Shown here one piece after another: positions 15,326 to 21,552 of a stretch of 21,552 bases of DNA. Numbering within the stretch: position 1 is the first letter of the stretch; the number at the start of each line of letters is the position of its first letter. The position numbers and the translations under genes were made by a program. The notes below the pieces were generated by a model, which saw only the letters and a list, made by a program, of their open reading frames with translations, was not told where the DNA came from and made no database searches. The stretch comes from an uncultured Collinsella sp. (GTDB lineage: Bacteria; Actinomycetota; Coriobacteriia; Coriobacteriales; Coriobacteriaceae), in assembly GCA_900546455.1 (NCBI GenBank), contig URCS01000034.1, positions 1-21,552 of the forward strand. The letters run 5' to 3'.

Positions 15326-16299
15326 TGCGAAGTAATGCCAAGGTCCGGCAAAGTATCCTCCAGAGCTGCAAGAGCGGTGGGGTTCAGGTACTCCTCGTTC
15401 AAGCAGCTCTTGTCATATCGAAAACGTGTGTCTCGTGAGCATTCGATGAGTTCTGCAGTAAAGAACTTCTCCCAGCTAAAGAACTTTGAGCTTTCGATAT
15501 GTTCAGCGGGGTTAAGCAGCATGTCCTTAATGTGTTTGCTGTTGAATAATCCCGACTTCAACACGAGCCATTCAAACGATTCCGGTAGGAATAGCTTGAT
15601 GTTCTTTCGGCGCAATAGAGCAGCTGCTTCCGCAATTTCTGGTCCAAAGGCGGCACCGTCGGCAATCACGAGGATGTCGTTTTCCGGTGCGTCCATAATG
15701 CAGTTGCAAATATTTGATTTGCCTCCCGCGCTGATGCATTTAATGCTGCTCTTTTTGCATAGCAAACTGAAGAATTCGTAGCCCGAATTTGTGTCCTCGA
15801 CAATGACAAGCTCGGGCCTCTCGCCTCTAAAATCAGTATCACCGTAAATACGATATGTAGAGGTGTAGACACGAGAGTAAACGGGATACTTCGTTGTGGT
15901 TCGGTTGGTGTTCTTAAGACCGTAGATTTCATCAACGCTATAGGGCAGTTGGCGCAGTGACTCTCTGGCGACAATTACGTAGTAGTTTGAGCTACGCTTT
16001 GCTTCATGGGCAAATTCTCTTGATCGAACAAAAGTATTGCCCTCATCAATAAAAACAATACTGCTGGAAATCTCTTGGAGATCTCTACGCCAATATTTTC
16101 CAGATATTGTTTTACAGGGCACTTTGCAACTTACTGTTACGCCGCTTTGTGCCCCAAGCTCTTCGTGAGCTGCCACCATATCAAGCAGAGTTGTCTTGCC
16201 TGTAGCACTGTTACCTTGGATGATGGTCAGATTTCTATTGATGGTCAGTTTAAACTGAACCCGGTTATTTTGAATAATTACCTTGTATGATCCGCGCAT
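15322..16299 (-). CDS. P-loop ATPase with TOPRIM-like C-terminal domain
   Basis: A 325-residue protein. The N-terminal part has Walker A GNSATGKTT at 29-37 and Walker B SIVFIDEG at about 80-87, with no visible ABC signature. VIVARESLRQLPYSVDEIYGL at 108-128 could be a sensor or arginine-finger segment. The C-terminal part has ELVIVEDTNSGYEFF (E168) and, about 45 residues later, DILVIADGAAFG (D214). These resemble the Glu strand and the D-x-D strand of TOPRIM domains, although the second Asp is replaced. The layout recalls small OLD-like nucleases, but that is inference. The ATG at 16299 shares a base with the stop of the upstream gene (TGATG), and AAGGGAG lies 8 bases before it; the frame is open 7 codons further, but the coupling favours 16299. 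It is AT-richer than the glycosyltransferase genes (26 G/C of 60 at 15841-15900 against 34 of 60 at 12001-12060). Function unknown. Confidence 0.75.
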   Translation of the reverse strand: MRGSYKVIIQNNRVQFKLTINRNLTIIQGNSATGKTTLLDMVAAHEELGAQSGVTVSCKVPCKTISGKYWRRDLQEISSSIVFIDEGNTFVRSREFAHEAKRSSNYYVIVARESLRQLPYSVDEIYGLKNTNRTTTKYPVYSRVYTSTYRIYGDTDFRGERPELVIVEDTNSGYEFFSLLCKKSSIKCISAGGKSNICNCIMDAPENDILVIADGAAFGPEIAEAAALLRRKNIKLFLPESFEWLVLKSGLFNSKHIKDMLLNPAEHIESSKFFSWEKFFTAELIECSRDTRFRYDKSCLNEEYLNPTALAALEDTLPDLGITSH

Positions 16300-16748
16300 C
16301 AGGAGTTCTCCCTTAGGCATTTTCCAGCTATGGGGACAAGGTCAAACATTGTGTGGACTATATCGCCCGTATTTGCAATGGTTACCGTGAATTTGCCGTT
16401 TCCAAAATCCATTATGTGGTAGAGATTGATTGTTAGATCCTTTTGCGCGGCGATCCTCAGAATCCAGTAGGCGCAATTATCACCGCAATTTGAGGCGTTA
16501 TATATATTCTGCGGCATAAAGTACATAAGCAGTAGCGTTTTGGTGCCGCTGGATAGTTTCTCGGGAGGAATGATGCCTAGAATCTTGGTATCGATTGCAT
16601 TGGGGCCTACCACGGTGCCTTTGTCGATGGATTTTATGACCCTTTGGGCAAAGGAGTCTTGAAACCACTGGGGCGAATATACGTTATCGAAGTAAACGGA
16701 CGTGTTGTAGATAACGTTTTCCATATCACCATAGTGAATTGTTAGCAC
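16299..16748 (-). CDS. DUF4869-like protein, partner of the P-loop ATPase
   Basis: A 149-residue soluble protein. LTIHYGDMENVIYNTSVYFD at the start, IDKGTVVGPNAIDTKILGII, LSSGTKTLLLMYF, NASNCGDNCAYWILRIAA and DLTINLYHIMDFGNGKFTV match what I recall of DUF4869, a family of unknown function from Firmicutes and related gut bacteria. Two close cysteines (NCGDNC) could bind a metal but this is not shown. The frame is open to an ATG at 16778, but GTG at 16748 has AAGGAG 5 bases before it and yields the family's usual beginning. Its stop overlaps the ATPase start by one base, so the two are co-translated. A TATAAT -10 lies about 43 bases upstream. No signal peptide or membrane helix. The family name is from memory, with no search possible. 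Confidence 0.75.
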   Translation of the reverse strand: MLTIHYGDMENVIYNTSVYFDNVYSPQWFQDSFAQRVIKSIDKGTVVGPNAIDTKILGIIPPEKLSSGTKTLLLMYFMPQNIYNASNCGDNCAYWILRIAAQKDLTINLYHIMDFGNGKFTVTIANTGDIVHTMFDLVPIAGKCLRENS

Positions 16749-16790
16749 GTCAGCTCCTTCGGCTTGCTGATTTGGCATCTAGTGAGATTG

Positions 16791-16829
16791 ATTATATCGC
16801 AGCACATGAGGCGGGCGTTATCGGCCCGC
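16791..16829 (-). promoter_or_regulatory. Promoter of the DUF4869/ATPase pair with overlapping inverted repeat
   Basis: On the minus strand a perfect TATAAT (16796-16791) lies about 43 bases before the GTG start. No good -35 is present; its expected place (about 16814-16819) falls in the inverted repeat GCGGGC-N7-GCCCGC (16811-16829). A repeat covering the -35 region suggests control by a DNA-binding protein, either a repressor or an activator replacing the -35. Confidence 0.55.
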
Positions 16830-17072
16830 GGTAGATGTGATTGATGACCAAGGTTTGTATTTTGTTGCTTTATTATTCAGTTCACTCGTTTAATCAGTTC
16901 GCTCATGCGCTAAGTTTGCCTTAGAAGCTATTTAGCGTAACGGTTGAGGTGTGGCGACTCATATTTAAATTGCAGTCACAAAGACACCTTTTATCGATTT
17001 CCCGTTGAAATACTGAATTGATAGTTTAAAAATAACTTAAGAGAGCCTTAAATCTCGGAAAAAGGATGTCGT
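16830..17072. other. AT-rich intergenic region between divergent genes
   Basis: No coding frame can be supported here. It holds a short imperfect direct repeat, TCAGTTC(A/G)CTC at 16877-16887 and 16894-16904 (period 17), and a weak promoter-like pair for the rightward gene: TTGAAA at 17005-17010 and TAAAAA at 17027-17032, 16 bases apart. Together with 16749-16829 it is the regulatory space for both divergent units. Confidence 0.5.
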
Positions 17073-18329
17073 ATGAAAAACCTTCGAGAAAGATGGCACG
17101 GACTAACAGTGCTGGGAGTTGTTGCATTTGCTGCTGCCTGCATGACGGTTGCCCCGGCGCCCTCATTTGCTGATATTGCTGGCGGTGGCGGAGGCGGTGG
17201 ACCGATTACGGAATGGTGTTCCGACGGTCGTCCGAAGACTGGACTCGTTCGGTTCGAGGACGGCAACCTTCGCTATTTCGATCCCGAGACTGGCGCCATG
17301 GTCACGAACCAGTGGCATAAGGATTACGAAGCTGTCTGGTACTATTTTGATGCTGACGGGACCGCAGTTTCGGGCTGGCAGTCTATCGGTGGGGACAAGT
17401 ACTACTTCTACCCCGAAAGCCATGATATGGCATACGGCCGAGTTCAGATTGACGGCAAGAACTACTTCCTGAACACCCCTGGTGCCAACGCCGATGGCCG
17501 CATGCAGCATAGTGGCTGGTTCTACGACTCCATCTACGGAAAGTGGTCCTATGCGACCTCCGACGGTGAGCTATTGACCGGTTGGCATAATCTCGGCGGG
17601 GCTTGGTACTATTTCAACGAATCTGGGGTCATGCTGACTGGCTGGATCAACGATTCGGGTACCTGGTACTACACTAATGCCTCCGGTGCGATGGTCACTG
17701 GCTGGCTCAACATCGGCGGTACGTGGTTCTACCTCGACGGCTCGGGCGCCATTGTCGCTAACAGCTGGCGCAGCCTCGGCGGCTCCTGGTACTGGTTCGG
17801 CGACTCCGGTACAATGGCCACTGGGTGGTTCTTGGCAGGCGGCTCTTGGTACTATGCGAGCGGTTCGGGCGCCATGGCAACCGGCTGGCTAAGCAATGGC
17901 GGCACGTGGTATTGGCTCGGAGGTTCGGGCGCTATGGCCTCTAACTCTTGGGCTAACGTTGGTGGAGTTTGGTACTGGTTCGACGATTCCGGCGCGATGG
18001 CCACCGGCTGGCGTCAGGTCGGCGGCGCCTGGTACTACTTTAGCGGTTCCGGCGCTATGGCCCACGACGCCTGGGTCGGCGACTACTACCTCCAGTCTTC
18101 CGGTGCCATGGCTACGAATGCCTGGGTTGGCTCCTACTATGTCGGCGAGGACGGCAAGTGGATTCCGGGCTACGGTTTAGTTTGGTACAAGAGCGGTAGC
18201 CATGTTTACCATACGCATAAGTGCCGTACCGTTGGCAAGGACGCAAAGGGCTATTCGCAGATCTCTATCCAGGAGGCCCAGAGGCGTGGCGCTTCACGAG
18301 AGTGCAAAAACTGCCAGCAAATTGGCTAG
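17073..18329 (+). CDS. Secreted cell-wall-binding repeat protein with zinc-ribbon-like C-terminus
   Basis: A 418-residue exported protein. Residues 1-33 are a signal peptide (basic MKNLRER, hydrophobic core, PSFA cleavage region), followed by seven glycines. Residues about 55-360 are choline-binding-type repeats of about 19-20 residues with the pattern GW....GG.WYY....SGAM.TGW; such repeats form a solenoid that binds teichoic acid or other wall polymers. Residues about 373-418 are a separate small domain: YKSGSHVYHTHKC, then SIQEAQRRGASRECKNC. Its H380/H382, C384, C411 and C414 resemble the short zinc-binding module (Ada-like) found at the end of some secreted proteins. There is no catalytic domain, so the protein may be an adhesin or scaffold. 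AAAGGA lies 6 bases before the ATG. The next gene encodes a related protein. Confidence 0.88.
   Translation: MKNLRERWHGLTVLGVVAFAAACMTVAPAPSFADIAGGGGGGGPITEWCSDGRPKTGLVRFEDGNLRYFDPETGAMVTNQWHKDYEAVWYYFDADGTAVSGWQSIGGDKYYFYPESHDMAYGRVQIDGKNYFLNTPGANADGRMQHSGWFYDSIYGKWSYATSDGELLTGWHNLGGAWYYFNESGVMLTGWINDSGTWYYTNASGAMVTGWLNIGGTWFYLDGSGAIVANSWRSLGGSWYWFGDSGTMATGWFLAGGSWYYASGSGAMATGWLSNGGTWYWLGGSGAMASNSWANVGGVWYWFDDSGAMATGWRQVGGAWYYFSGSGAMAHDAWVGDYYLQSSGAMATNAWVGSYYVGEDGKWIPGYGLVWYKSGSHVYHTHKCRTVGKDAKGYSQISIQEAQRRGASRECKNCQQIG
17310..18130 (+). repeat. Tandem cell-wall-binding repeats, first protein
   Basis: About 14 degenerate units of roughly 60 bases, each coding for a WYY or WYW aromatic core and a SGAM or SGA turn. 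Repeats in the centre are the most regular, and units with TGW alternate with units with NSW. Confidence 0.75.
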
Positions 18330-18355
18330 TACATTACTGAGCTAGTTTTGATTGA

Positions 18356-18383
18356 GGCCCCGTTGCCCTGAGGTGACGGGGTC
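18356..18383 (+). terminator. Hairpin between the two wall-binding genes (weak terminator or attenuator)
   Basis: GGCCCCGT pairs with ACGGGGTC (one G-U), with further pairing possible inside. It lies 27 bases after the first gene's stop and 27 bases before the second gene's ATG. There is no T-run after it, so it is a poor intrinsic terminator and could instead stabilise the upstream transcript or attenuate read-through. Confidence 0.4.
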
Positions 18384-18409
18384 GCTGCGTGATTGGATAC
18401 CGTGCTGCT

Positions 18410-20620
18410 ATGAAGAAATGCTCATTCGAGGTGCTGGTCTTTTCGGGCCTTGTTTCTTTGGGGCTCCTTTTGGGTTCGCCCTCGATGTTATACGCCCTTG
18501 ATTTGAATAACACTGACGAAGGTCCCGCATCTAACGTTGCTATTGCTTCTGTCGAGTCAGGCGTTGATGCTCATCGCGAATCGACCTTTGCCGTCGAGCA
18601 GAACTCTCAGGTGGATAATGAGACCCCTTCTGAGGATTCAAATCAAATTATTTGGCATCAGGGGTGGATATCGCCCGAAGAGGGGGCTGGTTTTTGGCGT
18701 TGGGGCTTGTCTGACGGAACAATCGCTGTTTCTTCTTGGAGACATATAAACGGTAGCTGGTACTGGTTCGACGACGAAGGTCGAATGGCTCAGGATGGGT
18801 TGGTTCAAGTCGGGGGTGCGACGTATGCCTTCTCCTCTTCGGGCGCAATGCGTGTCGGCTGGTACCTAGATTCTACGGGCTCCACTTCTGCTTGGCGTTA
18901 TTTCTCCGGTTCTGGCGCCATGGTAAAAGGCTGGCTTTCAGACGGCAGCAACTGGTATTGGCTGGATGATGAAGGCAAGATGGTCCACGACTCGATGCTG
19001 CAGATCGGGGGAGCCACGTATGGATTCTCTTCTTCTGGTGCGATGCTTATCGGATGGCATCTTGATGCTTTCGTTTGGCACTATTTCTCCGGCTCTGGCC
19101 CCCTGGTAAAAGGTTGGCTCTCGGATGGGGGTCGTTGGTACTGGCTTGATCCTGCAGACGGTTCTATGGCCACCGGGTTGAAAGAATGTAATGGCACCCC
19201 TTATATCTTTAACAGTTCAGGGGCCATGCTCTCCTCCCAGTGGGCGCTTATTGACAACAACTGGTATTACGCTGACTCCAACGGTTTGCTGCATGGAGGC
19301 TGGTTACTTCTGGGGAATTCTTGGTATTACCTGGATCCAGGAAGCCATGTTATGTCTACGGGCTTTGTTCAAGTGGGCTCGTCCACCTATTTCCTTACGA
19401 GCTCAGGTGCCATGGCAACAGGCTGGGCACTTGCTGATGGTACTTGGTATTACGCCGCATCAAGCGGAGCTATTCAACGAGGACGATGGATAAAGTCCGG
19501 AAGCGCCTGGTATTACCTTGATGACGTATCCGGCGCAATGCGCACTGGTGAATATACGGTAGGCGACACGCGCTATTATTCTTTTGGCTCCGGCGCGATG
19601 GCTTCTTCGTGTTGGATCAACTTGAGCGACGGGATGTCATGGGCGGATTCTTCTGGTGCGTTGAATGATCCATTGCCTATTGCACCCGACGGGTCCCCTG
19701 TGGCATCGGGCTGCGTCGACTCGTCTTCGTTGCCGGGTATCATTCATATTGGAGACTCGGTTTTCTATGCGGATGCGAATGGTGCCATTAACGTGGCGTC
19801 TGGTTGGATTTTGTCGAAAGACGCTTCTGGCGAAAGTGGCAATACTTGGTACTACGCATCTTCCAATGGTGTCCTTAAGTCTGGTTGGCAATATGTCAAC
19901 GGTGCGTGGTATTGGATGGACCCTTCCACATTCAAGATGAAAACTGGATGGCTTAATGACGGCGGTACGTGGTACTGGCTCCAGCCTTCGGGCGCCATGT
20001 TTGCTAACGGGTGGCTGAAAATCGATGGTGTTGACTATTACTTCAATGCAAGTGGTGCATGGTTGAATACGTCTGGTTCTGTTTTAGGGGTTAATAGGTC
20101 CAGCCTGGTCAATTGGCTTATGAGCCACGAGAACGATGGCTATTACCGTGGAACACGCTATGATACGCATCTTAGCCAAGAAACATGCATGTATCCAAAG
20201 GGTGATCCTCGTTGGGACGGGTATACCGGTATGAACTGCGGCGGATTTGTATCGCATGCATATATGAAAGCGGGCGGGAATTTAGCTCCAATTGCCGCCG
20301 AGCAGAGCCATTCCCCTTGGAGTGGTGGTCCCGGAAGGGGCGGCTGCGTTAACGCTTATCGTTGGTACGGCTACGCTATCGATACGTGCGCAAACGTGAC
20401 TTATTTCAACTCTATTGATGAGTTGCTACGTAGCGGTTTGGCTCGTAAGGGGGACATTGTGTTCTTCAATCCTTACAACCCATATGCGGACGATAGTCAC
20501 ATTGGCTTTTTCTGGGGCAATTCGCCGAGCGAAAACTTGTTTTGGCATAGTGACGGTTATGGAAACCGTATTTCTGGTTTGACTGCTTTGGGTCCATCGA
20601 AAGTAATATTGATTCGTTAG
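18410..20620 (+). CDS. Secreted wall-binding repeat protein with C-terminal NlpC/P60-like peptidase domain
   Basis: A 736-residue exported protein. Residues 1-29 are a signal peptide (MKKC, hydrophobic core, SMLYA). Residues about 80-555 are some twenty choline-binding-type repeats (W.W..DG.M, SGAM..GW). Residues about 565-736 form a papain-like cysteine peptidase domain of the NlpC/P60 or CHAP kind. It has GMNCGGFVSHAYMKAGG with C610 as nucleophile, LARKGDIVFFNPYN, DDSHIGFFWG with H697, and FWHSDGYGN with H713. Such enzymes cut peptides in peptidoglycan, and the repeats would hold the enzyme on the wall. The frame is open to a GTG at 18389; ATG 18410 gives a proper signal peptide, although its ribosome site is weak (GGAT, 12 bases before). 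It lies 80 bases after a related gene and may be transcribed with it through a hairpin. It is followed by a good terminator. Confidence 0.88.
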   Translation: MKKCSFEVLVFSGLVSLGLLLGSPSMLYALDLNNTDEGPASNVAIASVESGVDAHRESTFAVEQNSQVDNETPSEDSNQIIWHQGWISPEEGAGFWRWGLSDGTIAVSSWRHINGSWYWFDDEGRMAQDGLVQVGGATYAFSSSGAMRVGWYLDSTGSTSAWRYFSGSGAMVKGWLSDGSNWYWLDDEGKMVHDSMLQIGGATYGFSSSGAMLIGWHLDAFVWHYFSGSGPLVKGWLSDGGRWYWLDPADGSMATGLKECNGTPYIFNSSGAMLSSQWALIDNNWYYADSNGLLHGGWLLLGNSWYYLDPGSHVMSTGFVQVGSSTYFLTSSGAMATGWALADGTWYYAASSGAIQRGRWIKSGSAWYYLDDVSGAMRTGEYTVGDTRYYSFGSGAMASSCWINLSDGMSWADSSGALNDPLPIAPDGSPVASGCVDSSSLPGIIHIGDSVFYADANGAINVASGWILSKDASGESGNTWYYASSNGVLKSGWQYVNGAWYWMDPSTFKMKTGWLNDGGTWYWLQPSGAMFANGWLKIDGVDYYFNASGAWLNTSGSVLGVNRSSLVNWLMSHENDGYYRGTRYDTHLSQETCMYPKGDPRWDGYTGMNCGGFVSHAYMKAGGNLAPIAAEQSHSPWSGGPGRGGCVNAYRWYGYAIDTCANVTYFNSIDELLRSGLARKGDIVFFNPYNPYADDSHIGFFWGNSPSENLFWHSDGYGNRISGLTALGPSKVILIR
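18700..20070 (+). repeat. Tandem cell-wall-binding repeats, second protein
   Basis: Degenerate units coding for WYW/WYY cores and SGAM turns. Several units are longer or contain insertions (for example around 19620-19740), so the array is less regular than that of the first protein. Confidence 0.72.
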
Positions 20621-20631
20621 AATTCCGAGTT

Positions 20632-20662
20632 GTAGGGGACTCTCTGGGCTCCCTGCCTTTTT
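20632..20662 (+). terminator. Rho-independent terminator after the peptidase gene
   Basis: GTAGGG pairs with CCCTGC (one G-U) around a 13-base loop and is followed by CTTTTT. It lies 12 bases after the stop at 20620. Confidence 0.62.
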
Positions 20663-20882
20663 GACATCTGGTTTGAAAGCTAACTGATGTCGGCATTCTT
20701 TGGGCAAAGAGTAGGGACTAGGAGTCCTTGGTTTCACCCTGCTGGGAAGTTCTTGTTTACATTGTGGTATTGCGTGCAGTTATTTGTCGTCCTAGATGGC
20801 ACCTTGTCCAGTTGGATGTTCGGGAATCTTTCACAGCCATGCTGTAAGCTAGACGCAAACAAGAACGAATGACGAGGTTTAC
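20663..20882. other. Intergenic region upstream of the muramidase gene
   Basis: No supported coding frame. A 61-codon frame at 20687-20872 lacks a ribosome site and recognisable features. A weak promoter-like pair, TTTACA (20756-20761) and TTATTT (20780-20785) with 18 bases between, could serve the gene at 20883. Confidence 0.4.
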
Positions 20883-21512
20883 ATGAGCAAACATCTTAAG
20901 TTATTTTCGGCATTGTTGGTGCTGATTGTCCTTGCGCCCATTTCTGTGTTTGTTTTTCCCTCGAACGCGGAAGCTGCGCGGTCCCTAGTTGAGAATTCCT
21001 GGCGTTATGAGGATGGGCAATTGGTCGCAGAGGATGCTTCTTCCGATGAAGATGGAATAGCCTTATTGTCCATGGACATTCTTCCCGATGGGGCTACGGC
21101 GCAGGGTATCGATGTCAGTGAGCATCAAGGACGTATTGACTGGAATGCTGTTAAGGCTTCTGGTATCGATTTCGCTATTCTGCGTGTTGGATTTGGCGCT
21201 CCATCTTGGGGCGGTCGAGTTGACTATCAATTTAATCGAAATATTTCTGAGTGCGAGCGACTCGGAATTCCCTACGGCGTCTATATCTATTCATATGCTT
21301 TTGATAATCAGCAGGCAGCCGATGAGGCATCAATGGTGATCAATTGCCTTTCTGGGCATAATCCAAGATTGCCGGTGTATTACGATCTTGAGGATAACTC
21401 GATAATTGCAAATGGACGTCAAACCGGAATTGCATCGAGGGCGCAGGTTTTTTGTAATAGGATTTCTGCCGCAGGATATGAGCCTGGTATTTATGCAAAA
21501 TTTTATATCTAA
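20883..21512 (+). CDS. GH25 muramidase (lysozyme), frame ends early
   Basis: A 209-residue frame. Residues 1-31 are a signal peptide (basic MSKHLK, long hydrophobic core, NAEA). From about 73 a glycoside hydrolase family 25 domain begins: AQGIDVSEHQGRIDWNAVKA (D77), FAILRVGFG, FNRNISECERLGIPYGVYIYSYA, LPVYYDLED (D168 and E170, the family's D-x-E pair) and GYEPGIYA. GH25 enzymes hydrolyse the MurNAc-GlcNAc bond of peptidoglycan. The family normally continues another 40-70 residues after GIYA with the last strands and a WxAQY-like motif. Here the frame stops after KFYI with TAA, 40 bases before the window edge, in an A/T run. It therefore looks truncated or frameshifted. GAGG lies 5 bases before the ATG. 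Together with the two preceding genes it forms a run of secreted wall-active proteins. Confidence 0.8.
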   Translation: MSKHLKLFSALLVLIVLAPISVFVFPSNAEAARSLVENSWRYEDGQLVAEDASSDEDGIALLSMDILPDGATAQGIDVSEHQGRIDWNAVKASGIDFAILRVGFGAPSWGGRVDYQFNRNISECERLGIPYGVYIYSYAFDNQQAADEASMVINCLSGHNPRLPVYYDLEDNSIIANGRQTGIASRAQVFCNRISAAGYEPGIYAKFYI

Positions 21513-21552
21513 TTTTCGATTATCCGCATAAACACTATACTTTCAAGTATTT

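Noticed and set aside
17300..20070. Repeated DNA pattern as a possible CRISPR-like array
   Set aside because: The repeats are degenerate, in frame and encode WYY/SGAM protein repeats; there are no constant repeats with unique spacers.
20687..20872. 61-codon plus-strand frame between the peptidase and muramidase genes
   Set aside because: No ribosome site before the ATG, no recognisable motif, and it follows a terminator; treated as intergenic.
21533..21549. ATACTT-TC-AAGTAT inverted repeat at the right edge
   Set aside because: Six-base AT-only arms in AT-rich DNA are likely chance, and there is no following sequence to judge a terminator.

Overview
This window looks like chromosomal DNA of a Gram-positive gut anaerobe of the Coriobacteriia, most like Collinsella. 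That assignment is inference from gene content, not from a search. The supporting signs are a suf cluster in the order sufC-sufB-sufD beside a divergent Rrf2 regulator, moderately high GC in the core genes, secreted proteins built from WYY/SGAM cell-wall-binding repeats, and frequent TTG or GTG starts with good ribosome sites.

Left part (1-3200): the sufC, sufB and sufD (partial) genes run leftward as a tightly packed Fe-S cluster assembly operon. A divergent Rrf2-family regulator with three cysteines (a likely Fe-S sensor) reads rightward. Two near-identical 31-bp inverted repeats lie between them and are the obvious operator candidates. Next (3340-5115) is a secreted, sortase-type surface protein with a lysozyme-like N-terminal domain, closed by a clear terminator. 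It is followed by a degenerate member of the AAA-ATPase/PD-(D/E)XK family (5318-7114).

Middle (7139-15325): a glycosyltransferase cluster. One GlfT/rhamnosyltransferase-like GT2 gene points left. Divergently, five GT2 genes point right with almost no spacing. The first four are arranged A-B-A'-B', an apparent duplication of a two-gene unit, and the fifth is an 828-residue protein with two GT2 domains. Together they probably build a cell-wall or capsular polysaccharide.

Right part (15322-21552): an AT-richer two-gene operon on the minus strand encodes a DUF4869-like protein followed by a small P-loop ATPase with a TOPRIM-like tail. The genes are coupled by a TGATG overlap and have their own TATAAT promoter over a GC-rich inverted repeat. 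This pair is the best candidate for an undescribed system. It is followed by three secreted wall-active genes: a repeat protein with a zinc-ribbon-like end, a repeat protein ending in an NlpC/P60-like cysteine peptidase domain, and a GH25 muramidase whose reading frame stops early.

Taken together the window is mostly envelope biology: polysaccharide assembly, wall binding and wall cleavage, next to a housekeeping Fe-S locus. No tRNA, rRNA, CRISPR array, transposase or integrase was seen.
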